From: Thiovibrio sp964588325
GTDB taxonomy: Bacteria > Desulfobacterota > Desulfobulbia > Desulfobulbales > Desulfurivibrionaceae
Direction: 5' to 3'
NCBI GenBank assembly: GCA_964588325.1
Contig: CAZPOR010000006.1
Location: 62,001 to 126,000 of the forward strand
Length of the DNA stretch: 64,000 nt
Positions within the stretch are counted from its first letter, which is position 1. Each line of letters opens with the position of its first letter. Both the position numbers and the translations under genes were made by a program. Of this stretch, positions 25,158-32,518 are shown piece by piece. The notes below the pieces were generated by a model. The model was given only the letters and a program-made list of their open reading frames with translations. It was not told the origin of the DNA and ran no database searches.

Positions 25158-25233
25158 TGGTGGAGCTGAGGGGGATCGAACCCCTGGCCTACGCATTGCG
25201 AACGCGTCGCTCTCCCATCTGAGCTACAGCCCC
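25158..25233 (-). tRNA. tRNA-Ala (anticodon CGC)
   Basis: 76 nt including an encoded CCA. The acceptor stem GGGGCTG pairs with CAGCTCC, the anticodon loop TTCGCAA sits in an ACGCG/TGCGT stem, and the T arm has GGTTCGATC. Anticodon CGC reads GCG alanine codons. Its 3' end faces the accessory island at 17.6-25.1 kb, a classic integration position, but no integrase or duplicated 3' end is seen. Confidence 0.95.
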
Positions 25234-25325
25234 ATATCTTTTTTTCATAAACCACGCAGGCCGGTTTCGTAAACGGCAAGTTGCCGGAAACAGCGCCTTT
25301 TTGCCTTATTTCCAGTTCTTTCAGC

Positions 25326-25640
25326 TTAGATTCCGTACAGCTCCTTGACCAGGGCCAGTACCCCTGGCCGCCGCTGGAAGGTTGCCTCGGCCTCCCGCTC
25401 CACCCTCGGGGAGCAGGTGCGGTTGTTGGGCAACCCCTTGCGGTCGTCCCTCGCGTGGATAAGCTCGTGCAGCAGGGTCATGTCCCGGTCGTGTTCCGAG
25501 ATCAGATGGTGGGTGTAGATGTTGACCTCAAATCCCGCCGGATCATACTCCCCCTTGAGTTGCTGGGGGTGTTTTTTCCGGTGTCAGCGGATGACGAGGC
25601 CGTCGTTGTAGAGCTGGATCACGTTGTTTTTGGTCAGCAT
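25326..25640 (-). pseudogene. Small HExxH metallopeptidase-like gene interrupted by in-frame TGA
   Basis: One 105-codon frame from ATG 25640 to TAA 25326, broken only by TGA at 25586-25584 (codon 19). Before it: MLTKNNVIQLYNDGLVIR. After it: HRKKHPQQLKGEYDPAGFEV, then LLHELIHARDD (HExxH zinc motif) and VEREAEATF with a possible third ligand, ending VLALVKELYGI. No start codon lies soon after the TGA, which argues that both halves belong to one gene. A nonsense mutation (from TGG or CGA) is most likely; recoding is possible but no convincing SECIS hairpin is seen. No ribosome site precedes the ATG. Confidence 0.6.
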
Positions 25641-25742
25641 GGCGGATGTCCGGATGGTGGTGCGTGGCGGTTACACATCATTGTGCGTGGAAAACGGAAA
25701 AATGGCGATTCTTTTTTGCGGAGTCGAGCACCCCCTCACCCC

Positions 25743-26618
25743 TCACCGCTCCCCGGCGATCTCCCAGAAGGCCTGGATCTTCGGGTTGCGCAGATTTTTT
25801 TTCACGGTGCAGACCCCCAGGGAAAACGGGGCTAACCGGGGGAAGACATCGAGCACCGCGATCTGCTCTTGAAGCGGGCTTTTTTCCAGCACCAAAAGGG
25901 GCACCACCCCGACCCCGCAGCCCAGGCTGACCATGGCGATGATCGCCTCGTTGCCCGCCACCTGGGCATAGATGGTGGGCAGGATTTTTTTCGCGGCACA
26001 CCAGCGGTCGAGCCGCTCCCGGCTCAGTCCCTGCTCGGCCACGATCAAGGGGGTTTTGCGCCAGTCGATCTCCGGGCCGTCGTGGATCACCGTTTCGGGG
26101 AAGGCCAGGGGCGCGATGAAGACCAGGGGCGTTTCGGTGAGCGGCATGAACTCCAGGCCGCTGCCCTGCTTGTCCGGCAGGGCGTCGATGATCACCTCCA
26201 CCTCGTTGTTGCGCAGCCGGGCCACCCCCTGGGCCGCGTCGCCGGTCTGGAGCTTGATGTGCACCTCGGGGCAGGCTGTGCGGAATCTGCCCAGGATGCC
26301 CGGCAGGATGGAATAGGCCGCGGTGACCGAGCAGTAGAGGGAGATGTCTCCGTGCAGGGTTGCATCGCTGGCAAGGCTGTTTTTCAATTCCTTCCAGCGC
26401 TCGATGGACTCCTCGGCATACTGCTTCAGACCCTCGCCCGCCCGGGTCAGCCGCACCGTCCGGTTGTCCCGGTCAAAAAGAAGTTCCCCCACCTCCGCCT
26501 CGATGCGCTGGATGGCGCGGGTCAGGGCCGAGGGCGTCACATGGCAGGCGCGGCTGGTGCGGCCAAAGTGCAGGGTTTCGGCAAGGTGGCGAAAGAGTTT
26601 GAGCTCCTCCATGTCCAT
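25743..26618 (-). CDS. ilvY: LysR-family regulator IlvY
   Basis: 291 residues. N-terminal helix-turn-helix MEELKLFRHLAETLHFGRTS and HVTPSALTRAIQRIEAEVGE (about 3-50), then a LysR substrate domain with YCSVTAAYSILPGIL and a final part ending KIQAFWEIAGER. Similarity to E. coli IlvY is strong, and it is divergent from ilvC with a palindromic operator between, exactly the E. coli arrangement. IlvY activates ilvC when acetolactate or acetohydroxybutyrate binds. The start at 26618 has AAGGAA upstream; a longer frame to 26729 would translate a repeat and the operator. Confidence 0.9.
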   Translation of the reverse strand: MDMEELKLFRHLAETLHFGRTSRACHVTPSALTRAIQRIEAEVGELLFDRDNRTVRLTRAGEGLKQYAEESIERWKELKNSLASDATLHGDISLYCSVTAAYSILPGILGRFRTACPEVHIKLQTGDAAQGVARLRNNEVEVIIDALPDKQGSGLEFMPLTETPLVFIAPLAFPETVIHDGPEIDWRKTPLIVAEQGLSRERLDRWCAAKKILPTIYAQVAGNEAIIAMVSLGCGVGVVPLLVLEKSPLQEQIAVLDVFPRLAPFSLGVCTVKKNLRNPKIQAFWEIAGER

Positions 26619-26635
26619 GGGGATGGGTTCCTTTT

Positions 26636-26663
26636 CTGGACCCCGGCTTTCGCCGGGGTGACG
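26636..26663 (-). repeat. REP-type 28-bp palindromic repeat, copy 1
   Basis: CTGGA and TGACG ends flank a stem of CCCCGGC and its near complement around TTTC. Two more copies with the same ends but different, compensated stems are at 36513 and 36564. It lies in the ilvY leader. Confidence 0.6.
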
Positions 26664-26681
26664 GGGTAAGGCAGTCACGAT

Positions 26682-26700
26682 TGTTGCAATTATTGCAACA
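26682..26700. promoter_or_regulatory. IlvY operator between ilvY and ilvC
   Basis: TGTTGCAAT-T-ATTGCAACA is a perfect 9+9 palindrome with one central base, matching the TTGCAA-type half-sites bound by IlvY in E. coli. It is 64 bp before ilvY and 100 bp before ilvC, so both can be controlled from it. Confidence 0.7.
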
Positions 26701-26800
26701 CAATATCGCGAACAAGTCACTTGACGCAACAGAAAATGGGGCTATGATGGAGCGAGGCGTACGAAAAAAACATATTTCCAATACGATAAGGAGAAACACC

Positions 26801-28273
26801 ATGGGTCAGAACTACTTCAACAGCCTGCCGCTGCGCTTGCAGCTTGAGGAGCTTGGCCAGTGCCGCTTCATGGACTCCTCCGAGTTCAACGGGGTCAAGG
26901 CGCTCAAGGGCAAGAAGATCGTCATCGTCGGCTGCGGCGCCCAGGGGCTGCACCAGGGGCTCAACCTCCGCGACAGTGGCCTGGATGTGTCCTACGCCCT
27001 GCGCGAAGAGGCGATCAAGACCAAGCGGCAGTCCTACAAGAACGCGCACGGCAACGGCTTTGCCGTGGACACCTTCGAGAAGCTGATCCCCAAGGCGGAC
27101 CTGGTCATCAACCTCACCCCGGACAAGCAGCACACCAAGGTGATCAAGGCGGTCATGCCGCTGATGAAAAAGGGCGCGACGCTCTCTTACTCCCACGGCT
27201 TCAACATCGTGGAAGAAGGCATGCAGATCCGCAAGGATCTGACGGTGATCATGGTTGCGCCCAAATCCCCCGGCACCGAGGTGCGGGAGGAGTACAAGCG
27301 CGGCTTCGGCGTGCCGACGCTCATCGCGGTGCACCGCGCCAACGACCCCCAGGGCAAGGGCTGGGATCTGGCCAAGGCATACGCCTGCGGCACCGGCGGC
27401 GACCGGGCCGGGGTTTTGGAGTCCTCCTTTGTGGCCGAGGTCAAGTCCGACCTGATGGGCGAGCAGACCATTCTCTGCGGCATGCTCCAGGCTGGCTCGC
27501 TTCTCTGCTATGACAAGATGATCGAGAAGGGCATCGAAAGCGGTTACGCCTCCAAGCTCGTCCAGTACGGCTGGGAGACCATCACCGAGGCGCTCAAGCA
27601 CGGCGGCATCACCAATATGATGGACCGTCTCTCCAACCCGGCCAAGATCAAGGCGTTCTACCTTGCCGAGGATCTCAAAGAGATTTTGGCCCCGCTCTTT
27701 GCCAAGCACATGGACGACATCATGAGCGGGCACTTCTCCAAGACCATGATGGAGGATTGGGCCAACAACGACAAGAACCTCCTCAAGTGGCGGGGCGCCA
27801 CGGCGAAAACCGCCTTCGAGAAGTCCACCTCCACCAAGAAGAAGATCGGCGAGCAGGAGTACTTCGACAACGGCATCCTGATGGTGGCCATGGTCAAGGC
27901 CGGGGTGGAGCTGGCCTTCGACACCATGGTTTCGGCCGGGATCAAGGAGGAGTCCGCCTATTACGAGTCGCTGCACGAGGTGCCGCTCATCGCCAACACC
28001 ATCGCGCGCAAGAAGCTCTACGAGATGAACGTGGTCATCTCCGACACCGCCGAGTACGGCTGTTACCTCTTTGCCCACGCCGCGGTGCCCATGCTGGCCA
28101 AGTTCATGAAGAAGATCGACACCGACGTGATCGGCAAGGGTCTGGCCGCCAAGGACAACGGAGTGAACAATATCGAGCTGGTCCGGGTCAATGAGGCGAT
28201 CCGCTACACCGGGGTCGAGGAGATCGGCGCCGAGCTGCGCTCCTATATGGGGGCGATGAAGGCCATCCTGTAG
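26801..28273 (+). CDS. ilvC: Ketol-acid reductoisomerase, class II (long form)
   Basis: 490 residues, the long class II form as in E. coli (491). Converts acetolactate to dihydroxyisovalerate with NADPH and Mg2+ in valine, leucine and isoleucine synthesis. N-terminal Rossmann domain with VGCGAQGLHQGLNLRDSGLD (about 41-60), NLTPDKQH and SYSHGF; the C-terminal half has two repeated knotted domains with the metal-binding acidic residues (LMGEQTILCGML, and EVPLIANTI). ATG at 26801 behind AAGGAG. Most Desulfobacterota carry the short class I form (about 340 residues), so the ilvY-ilvC pair may have come from a gammaproteobacterium-like source. Confidence 0.95.
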   Translation: MGQNYFNSLPLRLQLEELGQCRFMDSSEFNGVKALKGKKIVIVGCGAQGLHQGLNLRDSGLDVSYALREEAIKTKRQSYKNAHGNGFAVDTFEKLIPKADLVINLTPDKQHTKVIKAVMPLMKKGATLSYSHGFNIVEEGMQIRKDLTVIMVAPKSPGTEVREEYKRGFGVPTLIAVHRANDPQGKGWDLAKAYACGTGGDRAGVLESSFVAEVKSDLMGEQTILCGMLQAGSLLCYDKMIEKGIESGYASKLVQYGWETITEALKHGGITNMMDRLSNPAKIKAFYLAEDLKEILAPLFAKHMDDIMSGHFSKTMMEDWANNDKNLLKWRGATAKTAFEKSTSTKKKIGEQEYFDNGILMVAMVKAGVELAFDTMVSAGIKEESAYYESLHEVPLIANTIARKKLYEMNVVISDTAEYGCYLFAHAAVPMLAKFMKKIDTDVIGKGLAAKDNGVNNIELVRVNEAIRYTGVEEIGAELRSYMGAMKAIL

Positions 28274-28371
28274 CCCTGGATTGAGAAAAATGGCGTATCT
28301 AAGGGGGGCCCGCACGGGTTCCCCTTTTTTGTCGCGCACCAGCTCCCGGGTTCAGCCCGGCAAAAATTGCC

Positions 28372-28385
28372 TTGACCTGCTTCAA
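28372..28385 (+). promoter_or_regulatory. TTGAC-N4-TTCAA site before the octaheme nitrite reductase
   Basis: One mismatch from the TTGAC-N4-GTCAA palindrome; centred about 81 bp before the start. A CTATAT box at 28405-28410 is placed as expected for a class II CRP/FNR-activated promoter (site near -41). Confidence 0.5.
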
Positions 28386-28459
28386 GTTCTCCGTGCTATA
28401 CTTTCTATATCACTGGAGTGTTTTTTTCTAAAATCACCCACATAGAGGAGGCGCGGAGC

Positions 28460-30037
28460 ATGAAGAAGCGGAGATGGATAGGCTCGATCATGGCCCTGAC
28501 CCTGGTCTGGGCAACCCCTGGTCTGGCGGCGACCAAAGCGGCCAAGCCCGGCAAGGGCGTGGATGAGGCCACCTGTTTTTCCTGCCATGAAGAGGTCAAG
28601 GAGCTGAAGAAAAGCGGGAAGCACGCAAGCCTTGCCTGCACCACCTGCCATTCCCAGTTGGACGCCCATCTGGCCAACTCCGAGACCAAACCGGTGACCA
28701 GTCTCGATCTTGCCACCTGCGGCGGTTGCCACAAGGATCAGTTCAAGAGTTTCTACCGGGTCAACTACGATGCCCAGGCCCGCAAGGAAAAAGGCATGCC
28801 CACCGGCCGCTCTCCCATGCAGGACAAGCTGCTCGCCCCCCACGGCTTCACCAAGGAGCATAATGAACCCCGCTCCCATCCCTTCATGGTCGTGGATCAG
28901 CTCACGGTGGACCGTTTTGCCGGGGGCCGCTACCAGTTCAAGAACATGTTCGGCATGACCCAGCCCGGGAAGACCTGGGATGTGCTGGAGGATACGGGAA
29001 AATTGCTGCCCTACACGGCCAAGGCCGGGAACTCCGTCTGCCTGCAGTGCAAAACCTCCGACTTGGTTCTGAAATGGAAGTACATGGGCGACAAGGACGA
29101 ACAGGCCAAATGGGACAGATCCTCCGATGTCAACGCGCTCATCAAGGATGTGCATAACCCGGTGGGCTGTATCGAGTGCCACGACCCCCACGCCACCAAG
29201 CCGCGCATCATCCGTGACGCGCTCATCGACGCCATCGAACGGGAGGGCGGCGCCCGCCCCTATGATGCCGACAAGGGCAAAGGAAAGGTCAAAGTTGTGG
29301 ATTTCCGTGGTTTTCGCAAGATCGGCCTGCTCGACAAAATGGACTCCACGCTGTTGTGCGGCCAGTGCCATGTGGAGTACAACTGCAACCCCGGATTTGA
29401 GCCGGAAAGCGGGGCCAAGGTCGGGATGGACGACCGCCGGACCAACCATTTCCCCATGAAGAATGCCTTGGATATTCTTGCCCACTACGACAAGCTCAAG
29501 TTCCGCGATTTCAAGCATGCGGTGACCGGCGCCAACCTGATCAAACTCCAGCATCCGGAGATGGAAACCTACTGGGGCAGCGTCCACGACAAGGCAGGAG
29601 TGCAGTGCCACAACTGCCATATGCCCAAGGAAAAGAACGCGGCGGGCAAAGCCTACACCTCCCATCAGGTGGTGCGGCCCAAGGATCATGTCAAGCAAGC
29701 CTGTTTGACATGCCACCCCAAGTCCACGGTGGAGGAGAAGCTCTACCAGATCCAGGCGGTGCAGAACTACACCCGCGGCAAGATGCGCAAGTCCGAAGCC
29801 GTGCTGGGTGAATTGATCGACACCTTTGCCGCCGCCCAGAAGGCCGGAGTGCCGGAATCGGTGTTGGCCGAGGCCCGCAAGCAGCATGAGATTGCCCATG
29901 TGCTCTGGGAATGGTGGACCGCCGAAAACAGTGACGGCTGGCATAATCCCGGCCTGGCCCGGGAGAGTCTGACCGCTTCCATGGCTGCCTCCCAGAAGGG
30001 GATCGACCTGCTCAAGGAAGCGATGAAGAAGAAATAA
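28460..30037 (+). CDS. Octaheme c-type cytochrome nitrite reductase (TvNiR type)
   Basis: 525 residues, periplasmic, with signal peptide 1-24. Heme motifs: CFSCH 39, CTTCH 60, CGGCH 87, CLQCK 194, CIECH 237, CGQCH 300, CHNCH 383, CLTCH 415. The single CxxCK marks the catalytic heme, as in NrfA, and three extra N-terminal hemes make it the octaheme type. Y307 and C309 (CHVEYNC) match the Tyr-x-Cys pair that is cross-linked in Thioalkalivibrio TvNiR, and H365 lies 58 residues after Y307 as in that enzyme. It reduces nitrite (and sulfite) with six electrons to ammonia (sulfide). No NrfH-like quinol partner is adjacent. Confidence 0.93.
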   Translation: MKKRRWIGSIMALTLVWATPGLAATKAAKPGKGVDEATCFSCHEEVKELKKSGKHASLACTTCHSQLDAHLANSETKPVTSLDLATCGGCHKDQFKSFYRVNYDAQARKEKGMPTGRSPMQDKLLAPHGFTKEHNEPRSHPFMVVDQLTVDRFAGGRYQFKNMFGMTQPGKTWDVLEDTGKLLPYTAKAGNSVCLQCKTSDLVLKWKYMGDKDEQAKWDRSSDVNALIKDVHNPVGCIECHDPHATKPRIIRDALIDAIEREGGARPYDADKGKGKVKVVDFRGFRKIGLLDKMDSTLLCGQCHVEYNCNPGFEPESGAKVGMDDRRTNHFPMKNALDILAHYDKLKFRDFKHAVTGANLIKLQHPEMETYWGSVHDKAGVQCHNCHMPKEKNAAGKAYTSHQVVRPKDHVKQACLTCHPKSTVEEKLYQIQAVQNYTRGKMRKSEAVLGELIDTFAAAQKAGVPESVLAEARKQHEIAHVLWEWWTAENSDGWHNPGLARESLTASMAASQKGIDLLKEAMKKK

Positions 30038-30054
30038 GCAAAGAAAGGAGAGAT

Positions 30055-30096
30055 AAAAAAAGGAACGGCGGGCTTAGCCCGCCGTTCCTTTTTTTA
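30055..30096. terminator. Bidirectional terminator between the nitrite reductase and the chemoreceptor
   Basis: AAGGAACGGCGGGC and GCCCGCCGTTCCTT form a 14-bp perfect stem with a TTA loop (30060-30090), A-rich on the left and T-rich on the right, so it can stop both convergent transcripts. Confidence 0.95.
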
Positions 30097-30134
30097 TGCC
30101 TTGTTTTTCTGCCGCAGCGTGGGGCGGTGTCCTT

Positions 30135-31946
30135 TCAGTTACCCCCCCGCACCAATGCGATCAGCATCTTCACCGTTTCCCGCATCTGTTCGGCTTGGGC
30201 GCTCAGCTCCTCGGAGGCGCTGGCCGCTTCCTCGGCGGTGGCTGCGTTCTGCTGGGTCACTGTGTCCAACTCGGTAACCGCCAGATTGACCTGGCCTACA
30301 CCCGATGCCTGTTCCCGGGAGGCTATGGCGATCTCCCCCATCAGCATGGCGACCTTGGCGGTGCTCTCGGCCACCTCCCGAAAGGATTGGTTGGTGGAGG
30401 TCACCAGATGTTCGCCGGTCTGCACCTTGCGCACCGTCCCTTCGATGAGCCCGGCGGTGTTCTTTGCGGCCTCGGAAGCCCGCATGGCCAGGTTGCGCAC
30501 CTCGTCGGCCACCACGGCGAATCCGGCTCCGGCCTCACCGGCCCGGGCCGCTTCCACCGCCGCGTTCAGGGCCAGCAGGTTGGTCTGGAAGGCAATCTCG
30601 TCAATGGTCTTGATGATCTTGGAGGTTTCCTCGCTGGCCTGCGAAATTTCCGCCATGGATTGGGTGAGCTGGCCCATGGAGGTGTTTGCCGTGTCGATCA
30701 CCCTCCGCGCCTCGCTGGTCAGGGACTCGGCCTGTTCGACATTGTCGGCGTTTTGTTTGGTCACGGCGGCAATTTCTTCCAGGGAGGCGGAGGTTTCCTC
30801 AATGGCTGCGGCCTGATTGCTGGCTCCGTCGGCCAGGGACTGGCTCACCGAAGAAACCTGGCCTGCCGCCGAGGTCACTTCCTCGGCGCCGCTGTCCAGC
30901 TCAAGGCTGATCCTCTCCAGCGCGCCGCCGATCAGAGAGGAGAGATAGGCGGCCAGGAAGATGCTGGCCAGGATAACGCTCGCGGCTATCGCCGTGGTGA
31001 TGATCAGCGAGGTCCGCGCCGCCTGGAGGCCATTCTCAGCCTGAGTCACGAGCCCTTCCGCAAGATGGGTCTCAATCTCCTTCATCAGGTCGATCTTGCC
31101 GGTCATCGCTCCGAACCAGCTTTCCGGATTGATGCCGAAGCCCTCCTCCGCCTCGTCCTTGAGTTTGCCAAGCACGGCTTGCTCCATGCCGTTCACCTCG
31201 GCTACCACGGGGGTTTTCATTTTTTCTTCATAAAAGGCAAGGGTCTGAGAATCGGAAAACACCTTGAAATTATTCAGGAAAGAAGACTGCTCGGAGAGGA
31301 TCTGCACGAATTTCCTCCGCATCCCCGGGGCAAAGCGGTCGTTGGCAAAGGTATTGTTCAGCACCGCCCGTTCGATGCCCATGCGCTCCTTGGCTTCGAC
31401 AAAGTTGTAGTAGGCGGTGAGGGCCCGCATGGTTGCGGCATTGGGAGTGCTCCTGGCGATGAGGGGAATTGTGCCCAGGAACCGTTGGATTGCTTCGGTG
31501 TAAAAGACAATGGCCTCCGGCCCTGCGATGGCCATGCCATCCGCCTGTTGCCGGATGGCAGAGATTGTGTCGATTCCGGACACCGCCCCGTGTATTTTTT
31601 CCGTCAAGACTGGGTCTGTCTTGTCAGCCTTGGAATGGCCGAGAAAATCTTTGAGAGCGGTGATCCGCTTGTCGGTTTCTCCGCGCTGGGCCGGGAGCCG
31701 GTCGCCGAATTTCTTTCCTTGGCTTCCGAGAAATCCCGCGGTCATCCCCCGCTCTTTCTGCGCTTCGTGGGCGATCTCGGTGATCAGCCCGGCCATGGCG
31801 GCAAGTTCCTTGACCGCGGTGGCCTGGGTAATGGTCCGGTAGCGTTCCACCCCATTGGCGACCAGAATCACGGCCAGAAAAAAAACCGGGATAGAAACCA
31901 GAAGCCGCATCTGGCTTTTGATGGACAGTTGTTTGATGAAATTCAT
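30135..31946 (-). CDS. Methyl-accepting chemotaxis protein with nitrate/nitrite-sensing NIT domain
   Basis: 603 residues. A transmembrane segment at about 13-32 is followed by a large periplasmic NIT domain (about 45-300; EIAHEAQKERGMTAGFLGSQ, RITALKDFLG and a matching second half), a second transmembrane segment about 320-345, and a cytoplasmic signalling domain with the hairpin tip DEIAFQTNLLALNAAVEAAR. NIT domains respond to nitrate and nitrite in NasR and related proteins. It converges on the octaheme nitrite reductase gene and has the same type of palindrome upstream, so taxis to nitrite is the likely role. No che genes are in the window. Start at 31946 with AGGAGG 11 bp upstream. Confidence 0.88.
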   Translation of the reverse strand: MNFIKQLSIKSQMRLLVSIPVFFLAVILVANGVERYRTITQATAVKELAAMAGLITEIAHEAQKERGMTAGFLGSQGKKFGDRLPAQRGETDKRITALKDFLGHSKADKTDPVLTEKIHGAVSGIDTISAIRQQADGMAIAGPEAIVFYTEAIQRFLGTIPLIARSTPNAATMRALTAYYNFVEAKERMGIERAVLNNTFANDRFAPGMRRKFVQILSEQSSFLNNFKVFSDSQTLAFYEEKMKTPVVAEVNGMEQAVLGKLKDEAEEGFGINPESWFGAMTGKIDLMKEIETHLAEGLVTQAENGLQAARTSLIITTAIAASVILASIFLAAYLSSLIGGALERISLELDSGAEEVTSAAGQVSSVSQSLADGASNQAAAIEETSASLEEIAAVTKQNADNVEQAESLTSEARRVIDTANTSMGQLTQSMAEISQASEETSKIIKTIDEIAFQTNLLALNAAVEAARAGEAGAGFAVVADEVRNLAMRASEAAKNTAGLIEGTVRKVQTGEHLVTSTNQSFREVAESTAKVAMLMGEIAIASREQASGVGQVNLAVTELDTVTQQNAATAEEAASASEELSAQAEQMRETVKMLIALVRGGN

Positions 31947-32020
31947 GAGCGTGGAATCCTCCTGGCCAGATGTGCATTTCCCCTCAACGTGGTTACAGTA
32001 GCATGCCCGCAAGACAGCAG

Positions 32021-32038
32021 ACTTGACTTATGTCAAGT
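32021..32038. promoter_or_regulatory. TTGAC-N4-GTCAA palindrome upstream of the NIT chemoreceptor
   Basis: ACTTGAC-TTAT-GTCAAGT, perfect 7-bp arms, centred 83 bp before the chemoreceptor start. On the minus strand an extended TGCTACTGT box (32003-31995) is correctly spaced for activation. Confidence 0.6.
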
Positions 32039-32070
32039 GTATGTATTTTTACCTGGAAGAGGCAAGAAGA

Positions 32071-32505
32071 TTATCGCGGCACCAGAGGCAGTCCGGCGCC
32101 CTTCCAGGCGCTGATGCCGCCATCCAGGTTGTAGATCTCCCCATACCCCTTGCCGGAAAAATAGCGGCCCACCATATAGCTGCGCCCGCCCACGGCGCAA
32201 ATCAACAGAAGGGGGCGGCCCGCGGGCAAGGTTGCCGCGCCCGTGGCGAGCTCGCCCATGGGCATGAGGAGCGAGCCGGGAATGGACCCTTCGCGCAGCT
32301 CTTCCGGCGAGCGGACATCCACCAGCGCCAAATCCTTGCGGCTGTTGATGAGGGTATTGGCCTCCTGCGGAGACAGGGAGCGAAAGATCGGAGATGTTCC
32401 CGGGGCGGCGGAAATCTGCCCCTTTTCCACGGATTCAGGGTCGGAGCAGGCGACAAAGACAGAGAGCAGCATCAAAGCGGCTATACGGTGCAGGTATCGT
32501 TGCAT
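32071..32505 (-). CDS. Rhodanese-domain lipoprotein
   Basis: 144 residues. The N-terminus is a lipoprotein signal (IAALMLLSVFVAC, Cys about 19), so it is membrane-anchored outside the cytoplasm. A rhodanese domain follows (about 45-140): LALVDVRSPEELREGSIPGS, active-site loop LICAVGGRS with the catalytic Cys, and YNLDGGISAWKGAGLPL. Rhodaneses carry sulfane sulfur; this one may move or detoxify sulfur or selenium in the periplasm. It lies just downstream of the cysteine desulfurase gene (14 bp), in the same direction. Confidence 0.85.
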   Translation of the reverse strand: MQRYLHRIAALMLLSVFVACSDPESVEKGQISAAPGTSPIFRSLSPQEANTLINSRKDLALVDVRSPEELREGSIPGSLLMPMGELATGAATLPAGRPLLLICAVGGRSYMVGRYFSGKGYGEIYNLDGGISAWKGAGLPLVPR

Positions 32506-32518
32506 GGGGTTCCAACGG

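Noticed and set aside
25158..25233. tRNA-Ala as the attachment site of the accessory island
   Set aside because: No duplicated tRNA 3' end and no integrase gene could be found near 17.6 kb.
25584..25586. Selenocysteine codon in the HExxH gene
   Set aside because: No typical SECIS loop and the residue context is not like known selenoproteins; kept only as a finding to test.
28382..29944. Long open frame antisense to the octaheme cytochrome
   Set aside because: Sense strand has eight heme motifs and a signal peptide.
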